NCBI GenBank assembly: GCA_960531495.1
Contig: OY482866.1
Coordinates: 1,054,001 to 1,118,000, forward strand
DNA from: Zeus faber
Lineage: Eukaryota; Chordata; Actinopteri; Zeiformes; Zeidae
Direction: 5' to 3'
DNA: 64,000 nucleotides
Made by a program: the position numbers and the translations under genes. Of this stretch, positions 37,680 to 48,469 are shown one piece after another; the first letter of the stretch is position 1; each line of letters opens with the position of its first letter. The notes below the pieces were generated by a model. It was given only the letters and a program-made list of their open reading frames with translations, made no database searches and was not told the DNA's origin.

Positions 37680-40600
37680 AGTAAGAAAGATTGAAAGATT
37701 GAAAAAAAGATTGAAAAAAAGAATAAAAGAAAGATTGAAAGATTGAAAGAAAGATTGAAAGAAATAATGAAAGAAAGATTGAAAGAAATAATGGAAGAAG
37801 GAATGAAAGAATGAAAGAAAGATTGAAAGAAATACTGAAAGTAAGAAAGATTGAAAAGAAGAATGAAAGAAAGATTGAAAGAAAGATGGAAAAAAAGAAA
37901 GATTGAAAGAAATATTGAAAGAAAAATTTAAAGAAAGATTGAAAGATTGAAAGATTGAAAGAAAGATTGAAAAAAAGAATAAAAGAAAGATTGAAAGATT
38001 GAAAGAAAGATTGAAAGAAAGAATGAAAGAAATATTGAAAGAAAGATTGAAAAAAAGAAAGATTGAAAGAAAGATTGAAAGACTGAAGGAAAGAATGAAA
38101 GGAAGATTGAAAGAAAGATTGAAAGAAAGATTGAAAGAAAGAAAGATTGAAAGAAAGATTGAAAGATTGAAAGATTGAAAGAAAGAATGAAAAATTGAAA
38201 GAAAGAATGAAAGAACAATTGAAAGAAAGAATGAAAGAATGAAAGAAAGATTGAAAGATTGAAAGAAATATTGAAAGAAAGAGAGAATGAAAGTAAGAAA
38301 GATTGAAAGAAAGATTGAAAGTAATAAAGATTGAAAGAAAGAATGAAAGAAAAATTGAAAGATTGATAGATTGAAAGAAAGATTGAAAGAAAGATATAAA
38401 GAAAGATTGAAAGACTGAAAGAAAGAATGAATAAAAGAATTAAAGAAAGATTGAAAGATTGAAAGATTGAAAGAAAGATTGAAAGAAAGAAAGATTTATA
38501 GAAAGAATGAAAGAAAGATTGAAAAAAGAAAGAAAGATTGAAAGAAATATTGAAAGATTGAAAGAAAGAATGAAAGAAAGATTGAAAAAAGATTGAAAAA
38601 AAGAAAAATTGAAAGAAAGATTGAAAGAAATATTGAAAGTTCGAAGGAAAGAATGAAAGAAAGATGGAAAGAAAGATTGAATGAAAGAAAGATTGAAAGA
38701 AATATTGAAAGAAAGATTGAAAGAAATATTGAAAGAAAGATTGAAAGATTGAAAGAAAGAATGAAAGAAAGATTGAAAGATTGAAAGATTGAAAGAAAGA
38801 ATGAAAGAAAGAGTGAAAGATTGAAAGAAAAATTGAAAGAAAGATTGAAAGATTGAAAGATTGAAAGAAAGATTTAAAGTTTGAAAGAAATATTGAAAGA
38901 CTGAAAGAAAGATTGCAAGAAAGATTGAAAAAAAAAAGAAAGATTGAAAGATTCAATGAAAGAAAGATTGAAAGATTAAAAGAAAGAATGAAAGAAAGAT
39001 TGAAAAATTGAAAGATTGAAAGAAAGACTAAAAGAAAGAAAGAACGATTGAAAGAAAGATTGAAAGAAAGATTGAAAGAAAGAAAGATTGTAAGAAAGAA
39101 TGAAACAAAGATTGAAATAAAGAAAGAAAGAATGAAAGAATTAAAGAAAGATTGAAAGAAATATTGAAAGAAAGAATGAAAGAAAGATTGAAAGATTAAA
39201 CAATTGAAAGAAAGATTGCAAGAAAGATTGAAAAAAGAAAGATTGAAAGAAATAATGAAAGAAAGATTGAACGATTGGAAGAAATATTGAAAGATAGAAA
39301 AATTGAAAGTAAGAAAGTTTGAAAGAAATTATGAAAGAAAGATGAAAGATTGAAAGAAAGAATGAAAGAAAGATTGAAAGATTGAAATATTGAAAGATAG
39401 AATGAAAGAAAGATTGAAAGATTGAAAGAAAGATTGAAAGAAAGATTGAAAGATTGAAAGATTGAAAGAAAGATTGAATGTTTGAAAGAAAGATTGAAAG
39501 AAAGATTGAAAGAAAGAAAGATTGAAAGAAAGAATGAAAGAAAGATTGAAAGATAGATGGAAAGAAAGATTGAAAGAAAGAAAGATTGAAAGAATAACAA
39601 AAGAAAGATTGAAAGAAAGAATGAAAGAAAGATTGAAAGATAGATTGAAAGAAAGATTGAAAAAAAGAAAGATTGAAAGAATAACAAAAGAAAGATTGAA
39701 AGATTGAAAGAAAGAATGAAAGAAAGATTGAAAGATTGAAATATTGAAAGAAAGAATGAAAGAAAGATTGAAAGATTGAAAGATTGAAATAAAGATTGAA
39801 AGTTTGAAAGAAAGATTGAATGAAAGATTTAAAGAAAGAAAGATTGAAAGAAATATTGAAAGAAAGATTGAAAGATTGAAATATTGAAATAAAGAATGAA
39901 AGTTTGAAAGAAAGATTGAAAGAAAGTTTTAAAGAAAGAAAGATTGAAAGTAAAAAAGATTGAAAGAAATATTGAAAGAAAGATTGAAAGATTGAAAAAA
40001 AGAATAAAAGAAAGATTGAAAGAATGAAAGAAAGATTGAAATAAATAATGAAAGAAAGATTGAAAGAAGGAATGAAAGAATGAATGAAAGATTGAAAGAT
40101 TGAAAGAAATATTGAAAGAAAGAACGATTGAAAGATTGAAAGAAAGAATGAAAGATTGAAAGAAAGATTGAAAGATTGAAAGAAAGATTGAAAAAATGAA
40201 AGATTGAAAGAAAGAATAAAAGAAAGATTGAAAGAACGATTGAAAGATTGAAAGAAAGAATGAAAGAAAGATTAAAGGAAGGAATGAAAGAATGAAAGAA
40301 GGATTGAAAGATTGAAAGAAATATTGAAAGGAAGAAAGATTGAAAGTAAGAAAGATTGAAAGATTTTAAAAAAGAATAAAAGAAAGATTGAAAGATTGAA
40401 AAAAAGATTGAATGAAATAATGAAAGAAAGATTGAAAGAAATAATGAAAGAAGGAATGAAAGAATGAAAGAAAGATTGAAAGAAATATTGAAAGTAAGAA
40501 CGATTGAAAAAAAGAATGAATAAAAGATTGAAAGAAAGATTGAAAAAAAGAAAGATTTAAAGAAATATTGAAAGAAAAATTTAAACAAAGATTGAAAGAC

Positions 40601-43585
40601 TGAAAGAAAGATTGAAAGAAAGAATGAAAGAATGAAAGAATGAAAGAATGAAAGAAAGATTGAAAGAAAGATTGAAAGAAAGAAAGATTGAAAGTCATAT
40701 AAATTGAAAGAAAGAATGAAAGAAAGATTGAAAGATTAAATGATTGAAAGAAAGATTGAAAGAAATAATGAAAGAAAGATTGAAAGAAATAATGGAAGAA
40801 GGAATGAAAGAATGAAAGAAAGATTGAAAGAAATACTGAAAGTAAGAAAGATTGAAAAGAAGAATGAAAGAAAGATTGAAAGAAAGATGGATAAAAAGAA
40901 AGATTGAAAGAAATATTGAAAGAAAAATTTAAAGAAAGATTGAAAGATTGAAAGAAAGATTGAAAAAAAGAATAAAAGAAAGATTGAAAGATTGAAAGAA
41001 AGATTGAAATAAATAATGAAAGAAAGATTAAAGGAAGGAATGAAAGAATGAAAGAAAGATTGAAAGATTGAAAGAAATATTGAAAGAAAGAAAGATTGAA
41101 AGTAAGAAAGATTGAAAGATTGAAAAAAAGATTGAAAAAAAGAATAAAAGAAAGATTGAAAGATTGAAAGAAAGATTGAAATAAATAATGAAAGAAAGAT
41201 TAAAGGAAGGAATGAAAGAATGAAAGAAAGATTGAAAGATTGAAAGAAATATTGAAAGTAAGAAAGATTGAAAAAAAGAATGCAAGAAAGATTGAAAGAA
41301 AGATTGAAAAAAGAAAGACTTGAAGAAATATTGAAAGAAAAATTTAAACAAAGATTGAAAGACTGAAAGAAAGATTGAAAGAAAGAATGAAAGAATGAAA
41401 GAATGAAAGAAAGATTGAAAGAAAGAAAGATTGAAAGTCATATAAATTGAAAGAAAGAATGAAAGAAAGATTGAAAGAAAGAATGAAAGAAAGATTGAAA
41501 GAAAGAATGAAAGAATGAAAAAAAGATTTAAAGAATGAAAGAAAGATTGAAAGAAAGATTGAAAGAAAGAAAGATTGAAAGTCATTTAAATAGAAAGAAA
41601 GAATGAAAGAAAGATTGAACGATTGAAAGAAAGATTGAAATAAAGAAAGATTGAAAGAAAGGATGAAAGACAGATTGAAAGAAAGAATGAAAGAAAGATT
41701 GAAAGAAAGAATGAAAGAATGAAAAAAAGATTTAAAGATTGAAAGAAATATTGAAAGAAAGAAAGATTGAAAGTAATAAAAATTGAAAGAAAGACTGAAA
41801 GAAAGATTGAAAGTAAGAAAGATTGAAAGAAAGATTGAAAGAAAGATTGATAGAAAGATTGAAAGATTGAAAGATTGAAAGAAAGATTGAAAAAAAGAAT
41901 AAAAGAAAGATTGAAAGATTGAAAGAAAGATTGAAATAAATAATGAAAGAAAGATTAAAGGAAGGAATGAAAGAATGAAATAAAGATTGAAAGATTGAAA
42001 GAAATATTGAAAGAAAGAAAGATTGAAAGTAAGAAAGATTGAAAGATTAAAAAAAAGAATAAAAGAAAGATTGAAAGATTGAAAAAAAGATTGAACGAAA
42101 TAATGAAAGAAAGATTGAAAGAAATAATGAAAGAAGGAATGAAAGAATGAAAGAAAGATTGAAAGAAATATTGAAAGTAAGAAAGATTGAAAAAAAGAAT
42201 GAAAGAAAGATTGAAAGAAAGATTGAAAAAAAGAAAGATTTAAAGAAATATTGAAAGAAAAATTTAAACAAAGATTGAAAGACTGAAAGAAAGATTGAAA
42301 GAAAGAATGAAAGAATGAAAGAATGAAAGAAAGATTGAAAGAAAGAAAGATTGAAAGAAAGAATGAAAGACAGATTGAAAGAAAGAATGAAAGAAAGATT
42401 GAAAGAAAGAATGAAAGAATGAAAAAAAGATTTAAAGATTGAAAGAAGTATTGAAAGAAAGAAAGATTGAAAGTAATACAAATTGAAAGAAAGACTGAAA
42501 GAAAGATTGAAAGTAAGAAAGATTGAAAGAAAGATTGAAAAGAAAGATTGATAGAAAGATTGAAAGATTGAAATATTGAAAGAAAGATTGAAAAAAACAA
42601 TAAAAGAAAGATTGAAAGATTGAAAGAAAGATTGAAATAAATAATGAAAGAAAGATTAAAGGAAGGAATGAAAGAATGAAAGAAAGATTGAAAGATTGAA
42701 AGAAATATTGAAAGAAAGAAAGATTGAAATTAAGAAAGATTGAAAGATTGAAAAACAGAATAAAAGAAAGATTGAAAGATTGAAAAAAAGATTGAAAGAA
42801 ATAATGAAAGAAAGATTGAAAGAAATAATGAAAGAAGGAATGAAAGAATGAAAGAAAGATTGAAAGAAAGATTGAAAAAAAGAAAGATTTAAAGAAATAT
42901 TGAAAGAAAAATTTAAACAAAGATTGAAAGACTGAAAGAAAGATTGAAAGAAAGAATGAAAGAATGATAGAAAGATTGAAAGAAAGATTGAAAGAAAGAA
43001 AGATTGAAATTCATATAAATTGAAAGAAAGAATGAAAGAAAGATTGAACGATTGAAAGAAAGATTGAAAGAAAGAAAGATTGAAAGAAAGAATGAAAGAC
43101 AGATTGAAAGAAAGAATGAAAGAAAGATTGAAAGAAAGAATGAAAGAATGAAAAAAATGATTTAAAGATTGAAAGAAATATTGAAAGAAAGAAAGATTGA
43201 AAGTAATAAAAATTTAAAGAAAGAATGAAAGAAAGATTGAAAGAAAGATTGAAAGAAAGATTGAAAGAAAGATTGATAGAAAGATTGAAAGATTGAAAGA
43301 TTGAAAGAAAGATTGAAAAAAATAATAAAAGAAAGATTGAAAGAAGGAATGAAAGAATGAAAGAAAGATTGAAATAAATAATGAAAGAAAGATTGAAAGA
43401 AGGAATGAAAGAATGAAAGAAAGATTGAAAGATTGAAAGAAATATTGAAAGAAAGAACGATTGAAAGATTGAAAGAAAGAATGAAAGATTGAAAGAAAGA
43501 TTGAAAAAATGAAAGATTGAAAGAAAGAATAAAAGAAAGATTGAAAGAACGATTGAAAGATTGAAAGAAAGAATGAAAGAAAGAT
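37680..43585. repeat. Large duplicated segment C, copy 2
   Basis: Partner of 29,930-35,875 in the same orientation. About 1.8 kb of related array separates the two copies. The duplicated block is the largest in the window and nearly reaches the array edge. Confidence 0.75.
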
Positions 43586-43887
43586 TAAAGGAAGGAATGA
43601 AAGAATGAAAGAAAAATTGAAAGATTGAAAGAAATATTGATAGGAAGAAAGATTGAAAGTAAGAAAGATTGAAAGATTAAAAAAAAGAATAAAAGAAAGA
43701 TTGAAAGATTGAAAAAAAGATTGAACGAAATAATGAAAGAAAGATTGAAAGAAATAATGAAAGAAGGAATGAAAGAAAGATTGAAAGAAATATTGAAAGT
43801 AAGAAAGATTGAAAAAAAGAATGAATAAAAGATTGAAAGAAAGATTGAAAAAAAGAAAGATTTAAAGAAATATTGAAAGAAAAATTT

Positions 43888-45130
43888 GGGCCACGCCCCA
43901 GTCTCCAGCGCCCGCTACTCTTGGGCGCCGCACAAGTCCTCCGACTCTCTCCGATGCCGAGCCAATGCAGCTTGGTCGCTCCCGGATCTACCCAGAGGAG
44001 CGAGCACGCCGCCTACAGACCGGTGCCTCTCTGTATTGCGGTCGGCTGGGACACCTCTGAGCCACCTGCCCGGTCCGGCCACGAGAGGGCGACTCCTCGG
44101 TAGGGCTACGCTCCGGCCGCTCCAGCACCGACCCTCTCTCCCGTCCGCTGCTCCCAGCTACCCTCTCTTGGGGAAATATAACACTCTCTTCCTCTGCTCT
44201 CATAGATTCCGGGGCAGATGCGAGTTTCCTCGACTAGGGACTAGCACGCCAGCTAGGGCTGACACCCGTTCCTCTCCCCGCACCGCTCGAGGTGAAGGAG
44301 CTGAATGGGTCGCATCTGACCCGGATTACCCACCAGACAGCTCCCCTCAAGCTGCTACTCTCCGGCAACCACCATGAGTCTTTAAGGTTCTTCCTTATTG
44401 ATTCCCCACTGAATCCCGTGGTGCTGGGGTACCCCTGGCTCCAGACCGATAACCCTCAGATGGACTGGCGCTCGGGCAGCGTGAGCTCCTGGAGCACACA
44501 CTGTCATGCCCACTGCCTCGGCTCGGCCCCAACCCCGCTGCGGGGTGCGCCGCTGGGCGCGCCGCCGGGGGTCCCCAGGAGCCCTGACCTGCCCTCGGTC
44601 CCATCTCAATATCTGGACCTAGCCCCGGTCTTCAGCAAGCAGGAGGCGCTATCCTTACCACCTCATCGCCCCTATGACTGCGCAATCAACCTCCTGCCAG
44701 GCGCCCCCCTCCCCTGCAGTTGCCTGTATAACGTCTCCCGGCCTGAACAGGAGGCCATGGAGACTCACATCCGCGACTCTCTCGCTGCCAGGATTACTCG
44801 TCCCTCGTTTTCTCCGCTAGGCGCAGGGTTCTTCTTTGTTGCGGAGAAGGACAAGACCCTCCGTCCTTGCGTCGATTTCAGGGGACTGAACGATATCACG
44901 ATCAAAGACAAGTACCCCTTGCCCCTGATGGATTCAGTCTTCGTCCCCATCCAGGGGGCCACCCACTTTTCCAAGCTGGACCTCCGCAACGCTTACCACC
45001 TGGTCCGCATCCGCAAAGGGGACGAGTGGAAGACTGCCTTTAACACCCCGCTCGGACACTTTGAGTACCTTGTTATGCCCTTTGGGCTGTCAAATGCCCC
45101 AGCGGTCTTCCAGGCCCTAATTAACGGGAG
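43888..45130 (+). pseudogene. Ty3/Gypsy gag-pol fragment (zinc knuckle, protease, start of reverse transcriptase)
   Basis: One plus-strand frame carries, in order: the end of Gag (EPMQLGRSRIYPEERARR); a zinc knuckle whose first Cys has become Ser and which is cut by TGA at 44,058-44,060; a retropepsin motif LIDSGADASFLD around 44,200-44,234, followed by TAG at 44,235-44,237; and the pol region to the reverse transcriptase. Visible polymerase motifs are [36 protein letters not shown] and [17 protein letters not shown]. Sequence resembling this family stops at about 45,126, before the catalytic YLDD box, so the rest of the polymerase, RNase H and integrase are missing. Gag and Pol share one frame, as in several fish Gypsy families. 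The left end sits directly on the array edge at 43,884. The fragment is inactive, and I see no convincing LTR. Confidence 0.9.
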
Positions 45131-45161
45131 GTTAGCAACTAGCTTTCCCCGAGTTGCATCG

Positions 45162-45215
45162 CCGCGTCAGCCGCGTCAGCCGCGTCAGCCGCGTCAGCCG
45201 CGTCAGCCGCGTCAG
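45162..45215. repeat. 9-bp minisatellite (CCGCGTCAG), six units
   Basis: Six perfect consecutive copies of CCGCGTCAG, just after the point where the Gypsy reverse transcriptase breaks off. Each unit holds two CpG dinucleotides. Confidence 0.95.
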
Positions 45216-45228
45216 CGATTGGCTCCCT

Positions 45229-45270
45229 TCCTAGTTCCTAGTTCCCAGTTCCAAGTTCCAAGTTCCTAGT
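45229..45270. repeat. Short AGTTCC-type tandem repeat
   Basis: About six units of 7-8 bp (AGTTCCTA, AGTTCCC, AGTTCCA, AGTTCCTA), lying about 15 bp after the 9-bp minisatellite. The units vary in length, unlike those of the neighbouring repeat. Confidence 0.85.
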
Positions 45271-45961
45271 TTATGTCTTGTTGTCTCGCCTTCCCTTCAC
45301 CTGTCTGTCTCCGCTGGTCGACCAGGACTCTCCACCCAGCCTGGTTCCCCGTCTCTCCACCCGGATCCTGGACCCCATCTCCTGGTCATCATCGTCCCTG
45401 TCCTGCCCTGTCTGCTGCTAAAGGCTGTCAACGTTCAGCGGGCGGACGCTCGTTTGCCCCCACCCTCCGAGCTCCCCTGCCATCCAGGGTCCTTCTGACC
45501 CCCCCCCCCCTTTAGCAGGGAGCTTGCCATCCTGCTTCTGTGTGTGGCCAGAGTCCACCGCTGCACACATCCCCTGGCCGACACGGCCCGTTGTGTTGTT
45601 TTTTTTTTATAATAGGGGGGATAAACAAAGTGTGTGTGTGGCGGAACAATCTCACGGGTTACAGGGGCCAAGTTGGGTTCACCTGTCGACGATGACGAAG
45701 CCCGGCATTGACGTGCAAGCTTGGCGGCGGTAGTGGAGTCGGGTGGTGGGGGTAGGCAGACTCAGAGCTTTACAAGGAGCGGGGCCGGGAAATGTGGCGC
45801 ACGGCTGAAGGCGACGTAGCTAAATCACCTCCACGGGGTGTTTACGGGGAAGGATCATTAGCGAGCTCGGCTACCTGCGTTACCCCTCGCTCTCCCTCCG
45901 TCAGCGTTTCGGCAGGAGTCCAGGGAGTCTGATGCCCTCATTAATAAAGATTACTATCTTA

Positions 45962-47560
45962 TCCTACAATGAATAGTAGTAATTTTAATAATTATGCCGA
46001 ACAGCGATAAACTTAATCTCATTAAATTAATGCCCAATCGTTCTTCTTTACAAAGAATAATCCACGTATTCATAATAATAAATAATAATTTGGTTATCAA
46101 AATGCGTCATTATAGACGTTTTTTTTAATATCTTAATGGTATATTTTGTACGATCACATTAGCATGATGCAATAATAATTTTGGGAATGCATTATTAAAA
46201 TATATTAAAATAATTTATTTGGATGGAGTAATTTTTTGGAGAAGCTTCCGCATTGCGGGAGGAGAACGTCTGAGAGAAGCACACTATATTTACCCTATCT
46301 CCTCATGCCGTGACTGTGCCCAATATTGAAACAGCAGAAGAAGAACGGGGGCAATAAAATGGATATAGAGTAAGTGCACGAAAAAAAAATGTTTTAGAAA
46401 GTTAACTTTTCAATTGTTACACGTTTTTGCTGTTAAATGCTAGCAGGTTTTGTGTTATAACACGATATAACACGGAGAGATTATGCATGCAAAAGTTAAT
46501 GACTTTGTTTTATTTTATAAAGCCGTTTTTAACATGCACAGTATCTAGCTTTAGTTAAATGTGTGTTGGAGTGGAGTGTTAACTAGCATTTAGATTTAGT
46601 TTACTGTGTGTTGGGGCAGGGAGACGGTACTGTGAGAGAGAGACGGTTTTCAAACAGACAGACGGACCCGCTAGCTAAGTTTCACTTGATCGGTTCTCCA
46701 CCAAAGCGTGCTGAGAGAGTCCGGACTGTTTTTTGCCAGTTTAGACTTTATTTGAAGGTACAATGGTACCTCGACTTATGACTGCATCTACTTACTAATC
46801 CAAGATACGATAGTCGCGAAAATTAGCATCGTCTTACGACTGACTGCTCCAAGATACGACCGTGGAAATTTGTAGTTGGCGCGTCGGCGTCAGTCAGCGG
46901 GCGACCTACATCGTGTGTGCACGTTGTTCGTGGCTTATCGATTTTTTTTTCATATTTACTGTGTTTGTGCTGTGCATTTTGTTTTTTTGTTTTTTAACTT
47001 ATGAAAGCAATATGTGCTCTCTGTCATTTGGGTGGGCCGGCTGTACAAGTGGTTGCCTGCTGAAATAGAATATTTTCTGCAATGATATCTGTTATCCTCG
47101 GGCAGTGCCTGACTTTAAGGATAAACAGTAAAAGATAACATTTATAAAGTCGCGATCATGTGGGACATCTGGAACAATCACAGCATCCCATTTTGCTGGT
47201 TCATACACATTGCTGTATGGAGGTGATTTAGCAGCATGAGAAATGTACCACTGAATTTTGGAGTCCTAAATAGTTGTAACTGGTTCTAATGTTGTGGCTG
47301 ATCGGTGTGTATGTTGTTGTATGATGTTGTTGTGATTTTATTTTTTCCTATTGAAATAAAAAAAAATGAAAGTCAAACCTGATTTTAAATTTCAATCATC
47401 CTTTGGTCATGAAATGGAAAAATAATTTTTCAATTTTGATTTTTGTATCTCCAAAAAAGCAAAATTTGAAAACCACTCATACCCCATTTTTTCCATTTCT
47501 GATTCTGAATTGAGAATAGAGTAACCAAAAGATACAGCGATTGAAAGACCTGGTCTACAC
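45962..47560. other. AT-rich non-coding stretch
   Basis: I recognise no gene. 45,962-46,240 is strongly AT-rich. At 46,361 ATGGATATAGAG is followed by a good splice-donor-like GTAAGTG, which could be a first exon, but nothing else supports it. 46,762-46,860 contains GGTACCTCGACTTATGAC and two AAGATACGA phrases, reminiscent of a dispersed vertebrate repeat, although I see no clear terminal inverted repeats. 47,390-47,520 is AT-rich sequence of low complexity. Confidence 0.5.
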
Positions 47561-47603
47561 TCCTAATTGTATTTGTCCTTTTACATTTCTATTTCTATCT
47601 TAG

Positions 47604-47827
47604 AAATCTCTGAGAGAAGGAGGTGGTTACCTGAGGAGGTCCATGCGGTGGAAAAGAACCTGAAGGCTTTCATTGAAAGTGGTAAAGTGCCGGGAAGGAC
47701 TGAGTGTGATGCATGTATTAGAGCTTCACCTGAAGCTCTAAACCAGCGAAGCTGGACTGCATTGAAGTACTATGTAAAAAATCGTATCACTGCCATCCAA
47801 TGCGAAAGTGCGAGAAGAATTTATTAA
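47604..47827 (+). CDS. Possible terminal exon of a repetitive fish protein (partial)
   Basis: A pyrimidine-rich tract ending in TATCTTAG (47,596-47,603) looks like a splice acceptor. It is followed by an open frame of about 74 codons ending in TAA at 47,825-47,827. The protein has regular composition and contains RRRWLPEEVHAVEKN, GKVPGRTECDACIRASPEAL and NQRSWTALKYYVKNRIT. From memory, a tail of this type (aromatic-Pro-Glu-Glu opening, VPG, paired Cys, YVxNRI ending) occurs at the C-terminus of many repetitive, probably transposon-derived fish proteins, but I cannot confirm a family or give a function. No upstream exon is convincing, so this may be an orphan fragment. Confidence 0.35.
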
Positions 47828-48033
47828 TAGAGTTGTTAAAGCATTTGCTCAAACATGTTGGTTCACGTTGCTCAAAAATGTTGGTTCATTTGATGCAACT
47901 TCATTTTTGATGATGTTTGTGTTGTTCGTTGGCATCCTGAGTACCCAGGTATACACTGGAGTTCAACTAGTTATTGATTTTATCAGGCGAAAACATTGAT
48001 AATTAGTAGTTAGGTGCAGTCAAAGGCCGCAAG

Positions 48034-48439
48034 TCAATTCATCTGCTGATAACAACTGACTCTACGGTGGCCAACGGGAAAACTCTGCAACTAAAGAAAA
48101 TACATGTAAATAGACAAAACGCAAGCAAATTTAGAAAATGTCATCATCAATTTGACAACACAGGCAACAACACAATGGAAAAGTTCACGAAGGAACAAAC
48201 TTAAAATAAAAACATCAAGAAATGTTTGTGTATCATATCTGATATATTCCCCAAATGAAGTGTCCGTGGTGAATTGCTTTTAAGTTTGTTTCTGTGCAAA
48301 TGTTTCCATTGTTTTGCATCTCTTGCCTGTGTTGTCAAATTGATGATGATGTTTTCTGAATTTGCTTGTGTTTTGTCTATTTGCAGTGAGTTTTCCTGCC
48401 GACCACCGTAGGGTAGGTTTTTATCAGCAGATTAATTGA
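48034..48439. mobile_element. Foldback (long inverted repeat) element, about 406 bp
   Basis: The left arm begins TCAATTCATCTGCTGATAA (48,034-48,052). The right arm ends with its near-perfect reverse complement TTATCAGCAGATTAATTGA (48,421-48,439). The pairing continues inward through further blocks: TAGACAAAACGCAAGCAAA, a stretch around CATCATCAATTTGACAACAC, ACAATGGAAA and AACAAACTTAAAA. Only about 70 bp at 48,205-48,275 is left as a loop. A 22-bp direct repeat (TAGTTAGGTGCAG, then T or G, then CAAAGGCC) flanks it at 48,007-48,028 and 48,447-48,468. No coding capacity is seen. A non-autonomous DNA transposon of foldback type is the natural reading; the parent family is unknown. Confidence 0.8.
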
Positions 48440-48469
48440 AAATGGATAGTTAGGTGCAGGCAAAGGCCA

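Larger units (their letters stand above)
15009..43884. repeat. Four-base-word tandem array, segment 3
   Basis: About 28.9 kb of uninterrupted GAAA/GATT/GAAT word array with the same strand skew as segments 1 and 2. Higher-order organisation is stronger here: long blocks recur at offsets of about 2.12, 3.0, 6.29 and 7.7 kb (listed separately). Word usage drifts along the segment. Past about 25 kb GAATGAAAGAATGAAAG runs and GGAAGGAATG become common, while the GACGGACAG variant seen in the first 23 kb disappears. The array ends abruptly at 43,884 against a Gypsy fragment. I see no gene. Confidence 0.97.
45131..45961. other. GC-rich unassigned sequence beside the Gypsy fragment
   Basis: This holds no recognisable gene. 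It is much richer in G+C than the array and contains two short minisatellites (separate entries), a run of C at about 45,500-45,510 and a run of T at about 45,600-45,609. It could be LTR or untranslated sequence of the Gypsy element, but I found no matching second copy to show that. It ends near ATTAATAAAGATTAC (45,940-45,954), where the base composition becomes AT-rich. Confidence 0.5.

Noticed and set aside
44-43000. Dozens of long open frames (60-894 codons) across the array, Phe/Ser/Leu/Asn-rich on the minus strand and Lys/Glu/Arg-rich on the plus strand.
   Set aside because: They are direct translations of four-base words in whatever frame is open, of extreme low complexity, without motifs, and repeated wherever the array repeats. 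They are not genes.
1-43884. A possible CRISPR array.
   Set aside because: There is no alternation of a constant repeat with unique spacers; the whole region is one low-complexity word array in a vertebrate-type genome.
45590-45960. An LTR of the Gypsy fragment.
   Set aside because: Composition and an AATAAAGATTAC end are suggestive, but no second LTR, primer-binding site or polypurine tract is visible.
46862-47068. A 68-codon plus-strand frame rich in Phe, Cys and Trp.
   Set aside because: It sits in AT-rich non-coding sequence with T runs, and has no motif, acceptor or donor context.
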